NCBI GenBank assembly: GCA_016191425.1
Contig: JACPOR010000008.1
Span: 1-64,000, forward strand
Source: Chloroflexota bacterium
GTDB lineage: Bacteria; Chloroflexota; Limnocylindria; Limnocylindrales; CSP1-4
Reading direction: 5' to 3'
DNA length: 64,000 nt
Below, piece by piece: positions 1 through 9,470 of this stretch; position 1 is the first letter of the stretch; each line of letters starts with the position of its first letter. The notes beneath the pieces were generated by a model. It had not been told where the DNA came from. It saw only the letters and a list, made by a program, of their open reading frames with translations, and searched no databases. The translations under genes were made by a program, and so were the position numbers.

Positions 1-885
1 CGCGCCGAAGGCCGTCCGCTGATGCAGGTACGCCGCCGCCTGCTCGAGCGCGGAGCGGGCGATCCCCACGCAGGCGGCGGCGATCGAGATCCGGCCTTCG
101 GCGAGTGCCGATAGCGCGATCCGATACCCCTGCCCCTCGTCGCCGAGTCGTCGCGCCGCCGGCACGACCGCGCCATCGAAGAGGATCTCCGCCGCCGGGC
201 AGGATCGGATGCCCATCTTCTTCTCGTGGGCGCCGAACCGGAAGCCGGGCGTGCCCTTCTCGACAAGGAACGCGGTGATCCCCTTCGGGCCCTTCGACGG
301 GTCCACGGTCGCGAAAACAAGGTAGCGATCGGCCTCGGGCGCGTTGGAGATCCAGATCTTGGTCCCGTGGAGCCGGTACGCGGCGACGCCGTCGGGTGGC
401 GCGTTCGGTGCCAGCTCCTCCCCAGCAGCTCCCAGCCGGACCGCCCGCGTCCTGAGCGCCGCGGCGTCCGAGCCGGCGTGCGGCTCGGTGAGGCAGAACG
501 CACCAAGGGCCTCGCCAGCGAGCATCGGTGTCAGCCAATCTGCGTGCTGTTGAGCCGTTCCGAACGTCACCACCGGATACTGGCTGAGAACGTGCACCGA
601 GAGCGTCACGGCGGACGCCATGTCCGCGGCCCCGAGCTCCTCCATCACGAGCGTCCAGCCGAGGTAGCTGAACCCGGCACCGCCCACGGACTCCGGGAGC
701 GGCGCGGCCGTGAGCCCGAGCTCGCCCATCCGGGTGAAGATCGAGCGGTCGAAACGCTCGGCCTCGTCGCGTTCGACTGCGGTCGGTGCAATCTCGCGCT
801 GGGCGAACTCACGCGCCGTGTCCCGGAGCAGCCGCTCCTCGGGGCTCACGCCGCCGTCGGTTGCCCCATCGACGCTCGCCGCCAT
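1..885 (-). CDS. acyl-CoA dehydrogenase (3' end outside window)
   Basis: Manual reverse translation from ATG at 885: MAASVDGATDGGVSPEERLLRDTAREFAQREIAPTAVERDEAERFDRSIFTRMGELGL..., typical acyl-CoA DH N-terminus; open to window edge (absent from the ORF track because it has no stop in the window). Confidence 0.88.
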   Translation of the reverse strand, partial: MAASVDGATDGGVSPEERLLRDTAREFAQREIAPTAVERDEAERFDRSIFTRMGELGLTAAPLPESVGGAGFSYLGWTLVMEELGAADMASAVTLSVHVLSQYPVVTFGTAQQHADWLTPMLAGEALGAFCLTEPHAGSDAAALRTRAVRLGAAGEELAPNAPPDGVAAYRLHGTKIWISNAPEADRYLVFATVDPSKGPKGITAFLVEKGTPGFRFGAHEKKMGIRSCPAAEILFDGAVVPAARRLGDEGQGYRIALSALAEGRISIAAACVGIARSALEQAAAYLHQRTAFGA

Positions 886-889
886 CGCC

Positions 890-1753
890 TCAGGTCCTCG
901 GGTAGGCGTGGAATCCGCGGCCCGTCTTCTGACCGAGATGGCCGGCGGCGACGAGGTCCTCGAGTACCTTCGGCGGGCGGAAATGGTCCTTCCCGAGGCC
1001 CTCGTGGAGGACCTTCATGACGCTCAGGCAGACGTCGAGGCCGATGAAATCGGCCAATTCGAGCGGGCCCATCGGGTGGTTCAGGCCTACCTTCGCGCCC
1101 GTGTCGATATCCTCGGCCGAGCCCGTCCCCTGCTCGTACGCCCGCATCGCCTCGGCGAGCAGCGGCATGAGGATCCGGTTGACGATGAAGCCGGGCCGAT
1201 CCGCGGCGACGATCAGCTTCTTGCCGAGGGTGTCCGCGAGCTCGCGGATCGCGGCTTCCGTGGCGTCCGTCGTGGCCGCGCCGCGGATCAGCTCCACGAG
1301 GGGCATGACCGGCACCGGGCTGAAGAAATGCATCCCGACGAATCGCTCGCGGCGGGATGGCGAGACCGCCGAGGCGAGCGTGTCGATGGAGATTGAGCTG
1401 GTGTTCGAGGCGAAGATCGCCGGCGCCGGAGCGAGGGCGTCGAGCTCGCGCCAGAGGGCCTGTTTGACCTCGACGTCCTCGAACACCGCCTCGACCACGA
1501 GATCGGCGTCGCGAACGTCCGACATGTCCGAGCTCGCCGTCACGCGCCCCAGGATCTCGTCGCGCGTGGCGCTGTCCAGCTTTCCTCTGGCGACCGCCCG
1601 GTCCAGGTTGCCGGCGATCCGGTCGCGACCGGCCTGCGCCCGCGCGAGATCCGGCTCGTAGAGGGTGACCTGCGTTGCGATGGCGGCATGGACCTGGCCG
1701 ATGCCGTGGCCCATGAGTCCGGCCCCCGCGACGAAGACTTGTTCGATGGTCAT
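890..1753 (-). CDS. 3-hydroxybutyryl-CoA / 3-hydroxyacyl-CoA dehydrogenase
   Basis: MTIEQVFVAGAGLMGHGIGQVHA Rossmann GxGxxG; FVGMHFFSPVPVMPLVE, GFIVNRILMP. Confidence 0.93.
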   Translation of the reverse strand: MTIEQVFVAGAGLMGHGIGQVHAAIATQVTLYEPDLARAQAGRDRIAGNLDRAVARGKLDSATRDEILGRVTASSDMSDVRDADLVVEAVFEDVEVKQALWRELDALAPAPAIFASNTSSISIDTLASAVSPSRRERFVGMHFFSPVPVMPLVELIRGAATTDATEAAIRELADTLGKKLIVAADRPGFIVNRILMPLLAEAMRAYEQGTGSAEDIDTGAKVGLNHPMGPLELADFIGLDVCLSVMKVLHEGLGKDHFRPPKVLEDLVAAGHLGQKTGRGFHAYPRT

Positions 1754-1798
1754 GGCGGGAGTCTAACGGCCGGCAGGTTGATGAGGCCGCGACACAGA

Positions 1799-2872
1799 TC
1801 ACTCGCGGAGCGTGGCAAGCAGCCTGTCCGCGGCCGCGAATGGGTCGAGCTCGTGGTCCGCGACGGCTTGGAGGATCGCGGTCGTCCCGGCCCGTCGATG
1901 CGACTCTGCCAGTGAGGCCCGTGTTCGTTCTGCCAGGATCGACCAGACCTGCGCCTGGGCCCTTGCCAGGCGAGCCGCCGCGCCCGGGCCCTCGCGGCCC
2001 AGGCCGCGATGCCGGTTCAAGGCGGCGAGCAATTCGGGAATGCCATCGCCACTGGTGGCCGTCGTGATCAGGACCTCGGGCTGCTTCGGGCGCGGGCGCC
2101 CACGGGTCGTCAGGATCGAGGGCGGGACAACGCTTCCTTCGGTGGCCCCGTGGTGCCCGCGATCGGCGGCACCGACGCGCGCCACCGCGACGAGCATCGC
2201 CCGGAGCTGCGAGGCCGTCCGTTGCGCGCCCGGGCGGTCGCCCTTGTTGACAACCACGATGTCGGCGACCTCGAGGAGGCCGGCCTTGATCGCCTGGATC
2301 TCGTCGCCCATCTCGGGCGCCTCAAGGACGACCGTCGTATCTGCTGCGGCCGCGACCTCGACCTCTGACTGGCCAGTCCCGACCGTCTCGATGAGCACGA
2401 GGTCGAAGTCGCACGCATCGAGCACGGCCGCCGCGGCTGCGGACGTGGCGGCGAGCCCGCCAGCGTGGCCGCGCGACGCCATCGAGCGGATGAAGACGTC
2501 TGCATCTGCCGCATGCGCCTGCATCCGGACCCGGTCACCGAGGAGTGCCCCGCCGGTGATCGGGCTGGAGGGATCAACAGCCACGACACCCACGGCGCGT
2601 CCGGCCCGACGAGCTTCCGCGATGAGCACAGCCACGAGCGTGGACTTGCCCGCTCCCGGCGCCCCGGTAATCCCCACGATGTGGGCCCGGCCGGCCTTCG
2701 GGTAGAGGACACGCAGGGCCGCCTCGGCGATGGGCGTCCGGTTCTCCACCGCGGTGAGGAGCCGGGCCAGGGCGCGGCGATCACCGTTCGTCGCGGCGTC
2801 GGTCAGCACGCGGGCACGTGCCGCGGGATCGGCCCCGGCCACGCCCGTCGCGGGCGCGCTGGACGTGCTCAC
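1799..2872 (-). CDS. meaB: MeaB/ArgK-family GTPase (B12 mutase chaperone)
   Basis: VGITGAPGAGKSTLVAVLI, VVAVDPSSPITGGALLGDRVRM, VNKGDR; GTG at 2872 one nt after upstream stop. Confidence 0.92.
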   Translation of the reverse strand: MSTSSAPATGVAGADPAARARVLTDAATNGDRRALARLLTAVENRTPIAEAALRVLYPKAGRAHIVGITGAPGAGKSTLVAVLIAEARRAGRAVGVVAVDPSSPITGGALLGDRVRMQAHAADADVFIRSMASRGHAGGLAATSAAAAAVLDACDFDLVLIETVGTGQSEVEVAAAADTTVVLEAPEMGDEIQAIKAGLLEVADIVVVNKGDRPGAQRTASQLRAMLVAVARVGAADRGHHGATEGSVVPPSILTTRGRPRPKQPEVLITTATSGDGIPELLAALNRHRGLGREGPGAAARLARAQAQVWSILAERTRASLAESHRRAGTTAILQAVADHELDPFAAADRLLATLRE

Positions 2873-2873
2873 T

Positions 2874-3278
2874 TCAGTCGCGTGCGCGAACGTTCGCGCG
2901 AAGGAACTCCGCCACCTCGGCGATGGTCGTCCCGGGCCCGAAGATGCCGGCCACGCCGATGGAACGCAACTCGTCGGCGTCGACATCCGGAATGATCCCG
3001 CCGATCACGACCATCACGTCCGTGAGGCCCGTTTCCTGGAGGAGCCGGCAGACGCGTGGCACCAGGGTCATGTGGGCACCCGACAGGATGGAGAGGCCGA
3101 CGACGTCGACGTCCTCCTGGAGCGCAGCGGTGGTCACCATCTCCGGTGTCTGCCGAAGGCCGGTGTAGACGACCTCGAAGCCCTCGTCCCGGAGACCTCG
3201 GGCGAGCACCTTGGCTCCGCGGTCGTGACCGTCGAGGCCGGGCTTCGCAATGAGGACCTTGATCGGACGATCCGTCAT
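2874..3278 (-). CDS. acyl-CoA mutase small subunit, B12-binding domain
   Basis: [46 protein letters not shown]; DxHxxG motif; ATG at 3278. Confidence 0.94.
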   Translation of the reverse strand: MTDRPIKVLIAKPGLDGHDRGAKVLARGLRDEGFEVVYTGLRQTPEMVTTAALQEDVDVVGLSILSGAHMTLVPRVCRLLQETGLTDVMVVIGGIIPDVDADELRSIGVAGIFGPGTTIAEVAEFLRANVRARD

Positions 3279-3344
3279 GGCGCATATCGTACGCCCACCG
3301 CCGCCCGCGATCGCGGGGCTCCGCATCCGTCCAGACCCGGGCTC

Positions 3345-3360
3345 GGTCGACCTATCGACC
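3345..3360 (+). repeat. palindromic repeat copy 1: GGTCGA-CCTA-TCGACC (followed by ATCCGACGG)
   Basis: Perfect 6-bp arms, 4-nt spacer; read directly. Confidence 0.85.
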
Positions 3361-3415
3361 ATCCGACGGACGGGCCTGAGCCCCATGGGCAGAACCGGCG
3401 GCTCATCGATCGATC

Positions 3416-3431
3416 GGTCCAGCGAGCGACC
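3416..3431 (+). repeat. palindromic repeat copy 2 (degenerate): GGTCCA-GCGA-GCGACC (followed by ATCCGACG)
   Basis: Same spacing and right flank as copy 1. Confidence 0.7.
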
Positions 3432-3507
3432 ATCCGACGCTGGATTTCGGTCATGGATGCTGGGGGCATCGATCGTCGCACGCGTACGAGTGCCATGTCC
3501 GTCGCTT

Positions 3508-3523
3508 GGTCGAGGCATCGACC
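3508..3523 (+). repeat. palindromic repeat copy 3: GGTCGA-GGCA-TCGACC (followed by ATCCG)
   Basis: Perfect 6-bp arms, 4-nt spacer. Confidence 0.85.
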
Positions 3524-3561
3524 ATCCGCAAGTGATGGTGGCCCACGGCGTTATCCGCAGG

Positions 3562-4239
3562 CTACAGGATGACGAGCCCGTCGCCGCCTGGATCACGCCC
3601 GGCGGCCAGCGCCGCCAGGCACGCACGCGTGCTGACCGGGAACCGCCGCAGCAGCTCGGGAACGCGCGCGATCACCGCCCGATTGTGGCGCGTGTCGGCG
3701 ACGAGCAGGATGACCCGCGCGACGCCGAGATCACGCTGCTTGCCGGCGATGCCGCGCTCGAGTGCCTGGATGTCATCGAGATGCGTCTCGGCCTCGACGA
3801 TGATCTCGAAGGTCGCGCCTTCGATGAGTGCGTCGGCACTGCGCCGATCGCCCTCGATCGGCATCGGCACCTCGGTCCGCCATCGCAGCGCTGCGGCGAG
3901 TCGCGACCGGAGCCGACCGAGGAGCGCGAGATGGCCCTTGTCGCGCACCGGCTCCCCGTCGGGATGCAGGGAGACGCTGAGTTGGAGGCCGAGGACGGCG
4001 GCGATGCGTGCCACCGTGTCGATCGTCAGGGCGGCCGGGTGGCCGCGCTCCGCACGCGCGACGAGATCGTGCCCGACGCCCACGCGTCGCCCGATCTCCC
4101 GAAGGCTGAGGCCGCTTGCGCGGCGGGCATCGATGAGGCCCTGCGAGGTCCGCGCGCGGAGGGCCCGACCCCGACGGGCGCCTCGTTGCGCGGCGGACTC
4201 CCGGATCGGCATTGCCGGATCATCGTCCGAGCCGCTCAC
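3562..4239 (-). CDS. XRE-type HTH protein with C-terminal nuclease-like (possible PD-(D/E)xK-like) domain
   Basis: [47 protein letters not shown]-term [41 protein letters not shown]...[13 protein letters not shown]. Confidence 0.75.
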   Translation of the reverse strand: MSGSDDDPAMPIRESAAQRGARRGRALRARTSQGLIDARRASGLSLREIGRRVGVGHDLVARAERGHPAALTIDTVARIAAVLGLQLSVSLHPDGEPVRDKGHLALLGRLRSRLAAALRWRTEVPMPIEGDRRSADALIEGATFEIIVEAETHLDDIQALERGIAGKQRDLGVARVILLVADTRHNRAVIARVPELLRRFPVSTRACLAALAAGRDPGGDGLVIL

Positions 4240-4285
4240 CCGGCACTTATCGGCCCATCCGCCTCATGTTTGCGGATCGGAAAGT

Positions 4286-4301
4286 GGTCGATGGGTCGAC
4301 C
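4286..4301 (+). repeat. palindromic repeat copy 4: GGTCGA-TGGG-TCGACC (followed by ATCCGACGG)
   Basis: Perfect 6-bp arms, 4-nt spacer; upstream of the HTH gene start (4239, minus strand). Confidence 0.85.
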
Positions 4302-4581
4302 ATCCGACGGCGGGAAGGGCGCCTCGTTCGTCGGTCGGCTCATCCATCGACCAAACCGAGTCGGAAGAACTGGCACGGACGCCTCTGCAATACCCCAGTC
4401 GGGCGAGATTCGCCGCATGGTCGCAGCGTCGATCAATCGCCGTTGGGGCAGTCGGGGCGGGCAGCTGCTGGGCGAGCGTTGCGCGGCCGGCTTCCGATCG
4501 CAACCTGCCCGTTCCATCGCTTGATCGCGTCGTGACGTGAGGGCGGCCGATCTCCGTCTCCCTGGCGACCACCCCCATCGC

Positions 4582-4863
4582 ATGTACAACGGCATCAAAG
4601 CCTGGAGGGCCGCGCACGTATACTCCGGTCGTCCAGGGATCCCAATCGAGGGCCACTCCGCGAACGACCTGCTGTCGTTGCGCGAGGCGGCGGACCGAAC
4701 CGGAGTCAGTGCCTCTCACCTGCGCTTGCTCGCGCGGACAGGACGCATTCAGGCGAGCAAGCTCGGACGCGACTGGTTCACGACAGAAACCGCCGTCCTC
4801 GCGTATCTGGCCGACACGGCGCTGCGGAAGAAAGACCCGTACAAGCGCCAGCGGGGTGGTTGA
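4582..4863 (+). CDS. helix-turn-helix / excisionase-type DNA-binding protein
   Basis: LLSLREAADRTGVSASHLRLLARTGRIQASKLGRDWFTTETAVLAYL; start uncertain. Confidence 0.65.
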   Translation: MYNGIKAWRAAHVYSGRPGIPIEGHSANDLLSLREAADRTGVSASHLRLLARTGRIQASKLGRDWFTTETAVLAYLADTALRKKDPYKRQRGG

Positions 4864-4946
4864 GCAAGAGTAATCGCAGACGATTACAGTTCCTCCCGAC
4901 GCAGGCGGCCTGCCCACGACTTGCCCATGGGAGGAAGAAATCCCTG

Positions 4947-5510
4947 ATGCCCAAACGCAATCTCATCATCGGCGGGGTCGGGGTCGTCGTCCTCCTTGCC
5001 GCTGTCGCGTCGGCAGGGTCGAGCGAGAACGAGCCGGCAGGCGATCTCGCGATCCCCTCGCCCGGCACGTCTGCGACGGTTTCGCCGACCGATGCCGTCG
5101 TCAGCGCCGAGGCTGAGCCGTCTGGCTCCTACGTCGTAGGTGACCGCATCAAGCTCGCAGAGGAGGAGTACTTCGGCGTGGCCGAAGTTGACCTGGACGT
5201 GGCTGGGACGGAGTTCATCAAGCCGGAGACGGGCAAGAAGTGGGTCGCCGCTCTGGTGGAGATCGAGGGCATCAACCCGGACGGTGCGACCTACAACCCA
5301 TTCTTCTTCAAAGTCCGTGACGACCAAGGGTTCGAGTACAACTTCAACCTGTTCGGTAAGGAACCTCAGCTGCAGTCGTCCAACGATCTCAAGCCCGGAC
5401 AGAAGGTCAAGGGCTGGGTGAACTTCGAGGTTCCGGACACGGCGAAGACCTTCACGCTGGTGTACGCGGCCGGCTTCCTCGGGGAGCCCGTCGAGGTTGC
5501 CCTGAACTGA
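4947..5510 (+). CDS. membrane-anchored DUF4352-like extracellular protein
   Basis: MPKRNLIIGGVGVVVLLAAVASAG signal/TM; Ig-like C-terminal domain; GGGAGGAAG SD upstream of ATG 4947. Confidence 0.7.
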   Translation: MPKRNLIIGGVGVVVLLAAVASAGSSENEPAGDLAIPSPGTSATVSPTDAVVSAEAEPSGSYVVGDRIKLAEEEYFGVAEVDLDVAGTEFIKPETGKKWVAALVEIEGINPDGATYNPFFFKVRDDQGFEYNFNLFGKEPQLQSSNDLKPGQKVKGWVNFEVPDTAKTFTLVYAAGFLGEPVEVALN

Positions 5511-5666
5511 TCAGCGCGGGAACCCCGGTCGACCAGCCGGCGCTGGTGGCGGTACGCAGGCATCGGAGGCCTCTGGCATCGCCACGTATTCAGCGCGGGC
5601 GGTGGCCTCAGTGCCGAACCTCGGTCCGACCCGAGACTACCCGAGAGATCCACCGCGGACCCTCCC

Positions 5667-6377
5667 TCAGGCGTCCGGTGAGCGCCGCGCGAGGTGGTCC
5701 AGGAACTCGGCGCGAGTCCGGTCGCGGGAGCGGAACAAGCCCAGCACCGCCGATGTGGTCATGACCGTGCCCGGCTTCCGGATGCCCCGCATCACCGCGC
5801 AGAGATGGTTGGCCTCCACGACCACACCGACACCCTGCGGGTCGAGCCGTTCATTGAGAAAGTCGGCGATCTGCTGGGTCATGCGCTCCTGGATCTGGAG
5901 CCGCCGGGCGTACATCTCCACGATCCTCGGGATCTTGGACAGGCCGATGACCCGACCGCGCGGAATGTAGGCGACCGAAGCGGTACCGAAGAAGGGCAGG
6001 AGATGGTGCTCGCACAGCGAGTAGAAGGGGACATCCTTGACCACCACCATCTCCGAGTAGTCCACAGGAAAGATGGCCCCATTGACCAGCCGGTCCGGAT
6101 CGACGTGGTAGCCGGCCGTCAGCTCGGCGTACATCCGGTGGACGCGTTCCGGTGTCCCAATCAGCCCGTCGCGAGCCGGGTCCTCCCCGATCTCCGACAG
6201 AATGTCGCGGACGGCATCCTCGACTCTTCCGCTGCGGCTGCCGTTGCCGCGCACGTCGCCGTGACGAGCAATGGATCCCTCGATCGGGGCCGCAAGGGCG
6301 GCCTCGTCCGATTCGCCGATCTCGGTCTCGATCTCGGCGACCAGCTTGCGAACAGCGTCCGGGAGTTCGGTGGTCAT
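5667..6377 (-). CDS. folE: GTP cyclohydrolase I
   Basis: [54 protein letters not shown]. Confidence 0.96.
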   Translation of the reverse strand: MTTELPDAVRKLVAEIETEIGESDEAALAAPIEGSIARHGDVRGNGSRSGRVEDAVRDILSEIGEDPARDGLIGTPERVHRMYAELTAGYHVDPDRLVNGAIFPVDYSEMVVVKDVPFYSLCEHHLLPFFGTASVAYIPRGRVIGLSKIPRIVEMYARRLQIQERMTQQIADFLNERLDPQGVGVVVEANHLCAVMRGIRKPGTVMTTSAVLGLFRSRDRTRAEFLDHLARRSPDA

Positions 6378-7495
6378 GCCGGGATTCTTGCACCATTCGG
6401 CCCAAACCCGCCGAACGGCAATGGGTCGTACGGTCGACCCTCTGCGCCGCGGAGCCACGCCCGGGCGTTCTCGCCGAGTGATGGTCGGTGGTATCCGCCT
6501 TCCTGAAGGATTACCAGCCGCCGGCCGAGACTCGCCACCCGCCGGCCGACCTCGTGGTACGCGGCGGTGGTCAGGGAGAATGTCCCGATCGGGTCCCGGC
6601 CGAACGTATCGAAGCCGAGCGACACCACGAGGACCGTGCCCGGGCTGCGGCCGATCCATTCCAGCGCCCGGTCGATCGCCTCCAGATACCGCGTGTCACC
6701 GGTCCCGGCCGGCAGCGGCTGGTTGAAGTTGGCGCCCGCGCCCGGGCCTTCACCCGTCTCATCAGCGTGGCCGAGGAAGAACGGATAGAGATGCGCCGGA
6801 TCCGCGTGGACCGATGCGTACAGCACGTCGCCGCGCCGCCAGAAGATCTGCTGGCTGCCGTTCCCATGGTGGACGTCAACGTCGAGGATGGCCACGTGTT
6901 CGCCCGTTCGCCGTGCGATCGAATCGGCGGCGATGGCTGCGTTGTTGAAGAAGCAGTACCCGCCGGCGAGTGACCGGGCCGCGTGATGGCCGGGAGGCCG
7001 ACACAGGCCGTACGCGCTCCGCTCACCGCCATCTGTGATCAGATCGGCTGCTGTCAGGGCCACGTCCACGGCGCCGCGAGCGGCGGTCCAGGTGCCCTGC
7101 ACGAGCGGATTGCTGCTGTCCAGGCCGTAGTACCCGGTCCGGCCACCGATCGCGACCGGCTCACGGAGACGCCGGATCGCTTCGTCACTCATGCCCTCGA
7201 ACATTGCTCGTGATGGATAGGTATCCGCAACCAGGAATGATCGATCGATCCCCTGCCGGCGGGCGTCGGACCAAGCCGACTCGACGAATCGGACAAGCCC
7301 CTCGTCGTGCACCGCCAGGATCGGCTCGACGCCGTGGTCTGTCGGTCCCATCAGGTCGAAACCGCCATCGGCCTCCAGGGCATTCCGGATGCGCTCCGCG
7401 CGCTCCGATACCTCGTTGGCGGGTACGGCGATCCCAAGGTACGTTTCGAGCGTGACATCGTGGGCCAGGTGCGCGGACGTGTAGACGACCTTCAT
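6374..7495 (-). CDS. histone deacetylase family / AcuC-like amidohydrolase
   Basis: [46 protein letters not shown]; stop overlaps folE ATG (ATGA). Confidence 0.93.
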   Translation of the reverse strand: MKVVYTSAHLAHDVTLETYLGIAVPANEVSERAERIRNALEADGGFDLMGPTDHGVEPILAVHDEGLVRFVESAWSDARRQGIDRSFLVADTYPSRAMFEGMSDEAIRRLREPVAIGGRTGYYGLDSSNPLVQGTWTAARGAVDVALTAADLITDGGERSAYGLCRPPGHHAARSLAGGYCFFNNAAIAADSIARRTGEHVAILDVDVHHGNGSQQIFWRRGDVLYASVHADPAHLYPFFLGHADETGEGPGAGANFNQPLPAGTGDTRYLEAIDRALEWIGRSPGTVLVVSLGFDTFGRDPIGTFSLTTAAYHEVGRRVASLGRRLVILQEGGYHRPSLGENARAWLRGAEGRPYDPLPFGGFGPNGARIPA

Positions 7496-7556
7496 GCCGG
7501 GCATCCTACCTGCTCGTGGCCGGCCGGCCCGGGCCGGGCGGCTACGATGTGCGCGC

Positions 7557-7961
7557 ATGACGAAACGTGAGCGTGGACGCCGCCACCACCGGGAGCCGTC
7601 GGCCGACGGCTTCGCCGAGCTCGTGGACCGCGCGATCGCGACGATCCCCTCGCCCTTCCGGGAGGCCTTGGTGGAGGTGGCCATCGTCATCGATGATTGG
7701 CCGACCGACGACCAGCTCCTCGACAACGGCCTTTCCCTGGACGACGACCTGTACGGCCTCTACGAAGGCGTGCCCAGGACGGAGTGGCAGGCCGACTGGC
7801 TCATGGTGCCGAACCGGATCACGCTCTTCAGAATGCCGCTCCAGGAGGACTTCCCGGATCCGGACGCGCTTGCGGACGAGGTCCGCATCACGGTGATCCA
7901 TGAGCTCGCCCACCACATGGGCATCGACGACGCTCGGCTCGAGGAGCTGGGGATCGGGTAA
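7557..7961 (+). CDS. metallopeptidase family protein (zincin, HExxH)
   Basis: VIHELAHHMGIDDARLEELG; PNRITLFRMPL. Confidence 0.85.
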   Translation: MTKRERGRRHHREPSADGFAELVDRAIATIPSPFREALVEVAIVIDDWPTDDQLLDNGLSLDDDLYGLYEGVPRTEWQADWLMVPNRITLFRMPLQEDFPDPDALADEVRITVIHELAHHMGIDDARLEELGIG

Positions 7962-8021
7962 GCGTCGAGGCCGGGTCGCGTGTTGCGCTCGGCGACTGCG
8001 AACCGCGGCGCACCGGACGCT

Positions 8022-9032
8022 TCAGGTCAGCGGGCCAGCGCTCGCAATCAGCTCCCCAAGCCGCGCGACCTCGACATTGCCACCGGACAGGACCACGGCG
8101 ACCGTCTCACCTTCGCGAATGGGGATCCGGCCCGCAAGGGTCGCCGCGAGGGCTGCCCCTCCGGCCGGCTCGATGACCTGCTTCAGGCGCTCCAGCGCGA
8201 ACCGCAGACCGCCGAGGATGACCTCGTCGTCGATCAGGATCACGTCATCGACGAGGGCCCTGATCATGGCGAGCGGGATGACCCCGGCGAACGGCGCGTT
8301 GAGCCCGTCGGCAACGCTCGTCGGCGTGATCCGGACGGGTTCCCCGGCGGCCAGCCCCAGCTGGATGGCATTGCTTCCGCTGGGTTCCACACCATACACG
8401 CGAACGGATGGGCGAAGGCCCTTCACCGCCGCGGCGATCCCCGAGATCAGGCCGCCACCGCCGATCCCCACGACCACGACATCGACAGCGGGCAGGTCTT
8501 CGACGAGTTCCAGGCCGGCGGACCCGTGGCCGGCGATGACGTCCGCGTCGTCGAAGGGATGGCAGAACACCAATCCTTCTGCTTCCCGGACTCGGTTCAT
8601 GGCAGCGAACGTTGCCCCGACGTCATCACCCTCCAGGACCACGCGCGCACCGTAGCCCGCCGCCGCGTCCGCTTTCGAGGGCACCGCCGCGGCTGGCATG
8701 ACGACCGTGACCGGAACCCCCAGCGCCGCACCGGCGAAGGCGTATCCCTGCGCCGCGTTGCCTGCCGAAACGGTGATGATCCCCCGCCTTCGTTCCGCCG
8801 GCGAAAGACTTGCGACGCGGGCCGTCATCCCGCGCGGCTTGAACGAGCCGGTCTTCTGGAGGTGCTCCGCCTTCAGGTAGAGCCGGTCACCTGCCAGTCG
8901 CGCGCCCGTGGCGGCGGCCACGACGCGACCCGCCGTCCCCGAACTGAGGATCGGCGTCCGATGGACGCGCTCGGCAACGATCGGTCGCACGGCACGGATG
9001 CGCGAGAGGTCGACGACGTCCGGGTCGGGCAT
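8022..9032 (-). CDS. threonine/serine dehydratase (PLP)
   Basis: LYLKAEHLQKTGSFKPRGM; SAGNAAQGYAFA; GIGGGGLISGIA. Confidence 0.92.
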   Translation of the reverse strand: MPDPDVVDLSRIRAVRPIVAERVHRTPILSSGTAGRVVAAATGARLAGDRLYLKAEHLQKTGSFKPRGMTARVASLSPAERRRGIITVSAGNAAQGYAFAGAALGVPVTVVMPAAAVPSKADAAAGYGARVVLEGDDVGATFAAMNRVREAEGLVFCHPFDDADVIAGHGSAGLELVEDLPAVDVVVVGIGGGGLISGIAAAVKGLRPSVRVYGVEPSGSNAIQLGLAAGEPVRITPTSVADGLNAPFAGVIPLAMIRALVDDVILIDDEVILGGLRFALERLKQVIEPAGGAALAATLAGRIPIREGETVAVVLSGGNVEVARLGELIASAGPLT

Positions 9033-9089
9033 GGCGGGAGGATACAGGGCCTCCGGGCGCCCAATCTCCGCGCCCCGGCCTTGGACGAC

Positions 9090-9105
9090 TTGCGCAGTTG
9101 CGCAA
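9090..9105. promoter_or_regulatory. palindrome TTGCGCA-GT-TGCGCAA, candidate ArsR operator
   Basis: Perfect 7-bp arms upstream of the ArsR ATG (9128). Confidence 0.6.
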
Positions 9106-9127
9106 ACGCTGCAATACTGCCCGGGAC

Positions 9128-9427
9128 ATGGTGACGACGCTCACTCCGCCAACCGAGGATGCGTACCAGCGCACGGCCCTCGTAGGTCGAGCCCTGGCGG
9201 ATCCGAAGCGCCTGTGCGTACTCGAATCCCTGGCCGGCGGCGAGGTATCGGTCAGCGATCTCTCGTCACGCGTCGGGTGCCAGGTCCCGAACATGAGCCA
9301 GCACCTGTCCGTTCTCCGGGCGGCGGGACTGGTGACCAGTCGGCGCGACGGCAGCACCGTCTATTACCGGCTCGCGGACCCACGGGTCCTCGAGGCCTAC
9401 CGACTCATTCAGATGATCGCCCGATGA
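9128..9427 (+). CDS. ArsR/SmtB-family HTH regulator
   Basis: ALADPKRLCVLESLAGGEVSVSDLSSRVGCQVPNMSQHLSVLRAAGLVTSRRDGSTVYYRL. Confidence 0.9.
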   Translation: MVTTLTPPTEDAYQRTALVGRALADPKRLCVLESLAGGEVSVSDLSSRVGCQVPNMSQHLSVLRAAGLVTSRRDGSTVYYRLADPRVLEAYRLIQMIAR

Positions 9428-9470
9428 TGGCGACCGCGATGTACCCGCCGGGCGGGAGAAAGGATCACCG

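Noticed and set aside
3250-4524. Long plus-strand ORF (424 aa) antisense to the HTH gene
   Set aside because: High-GC shadow ORF; low-complexity R/P/G-rich translation with no domain, while the minus strand gives a clear HTH protein
5511-5666. GGTCGACC-like words near 5530 as extra copies of the 3345-type palindrome
   Set aside because: Do not keep the 6-4-6 geometry or the ATCCG flank
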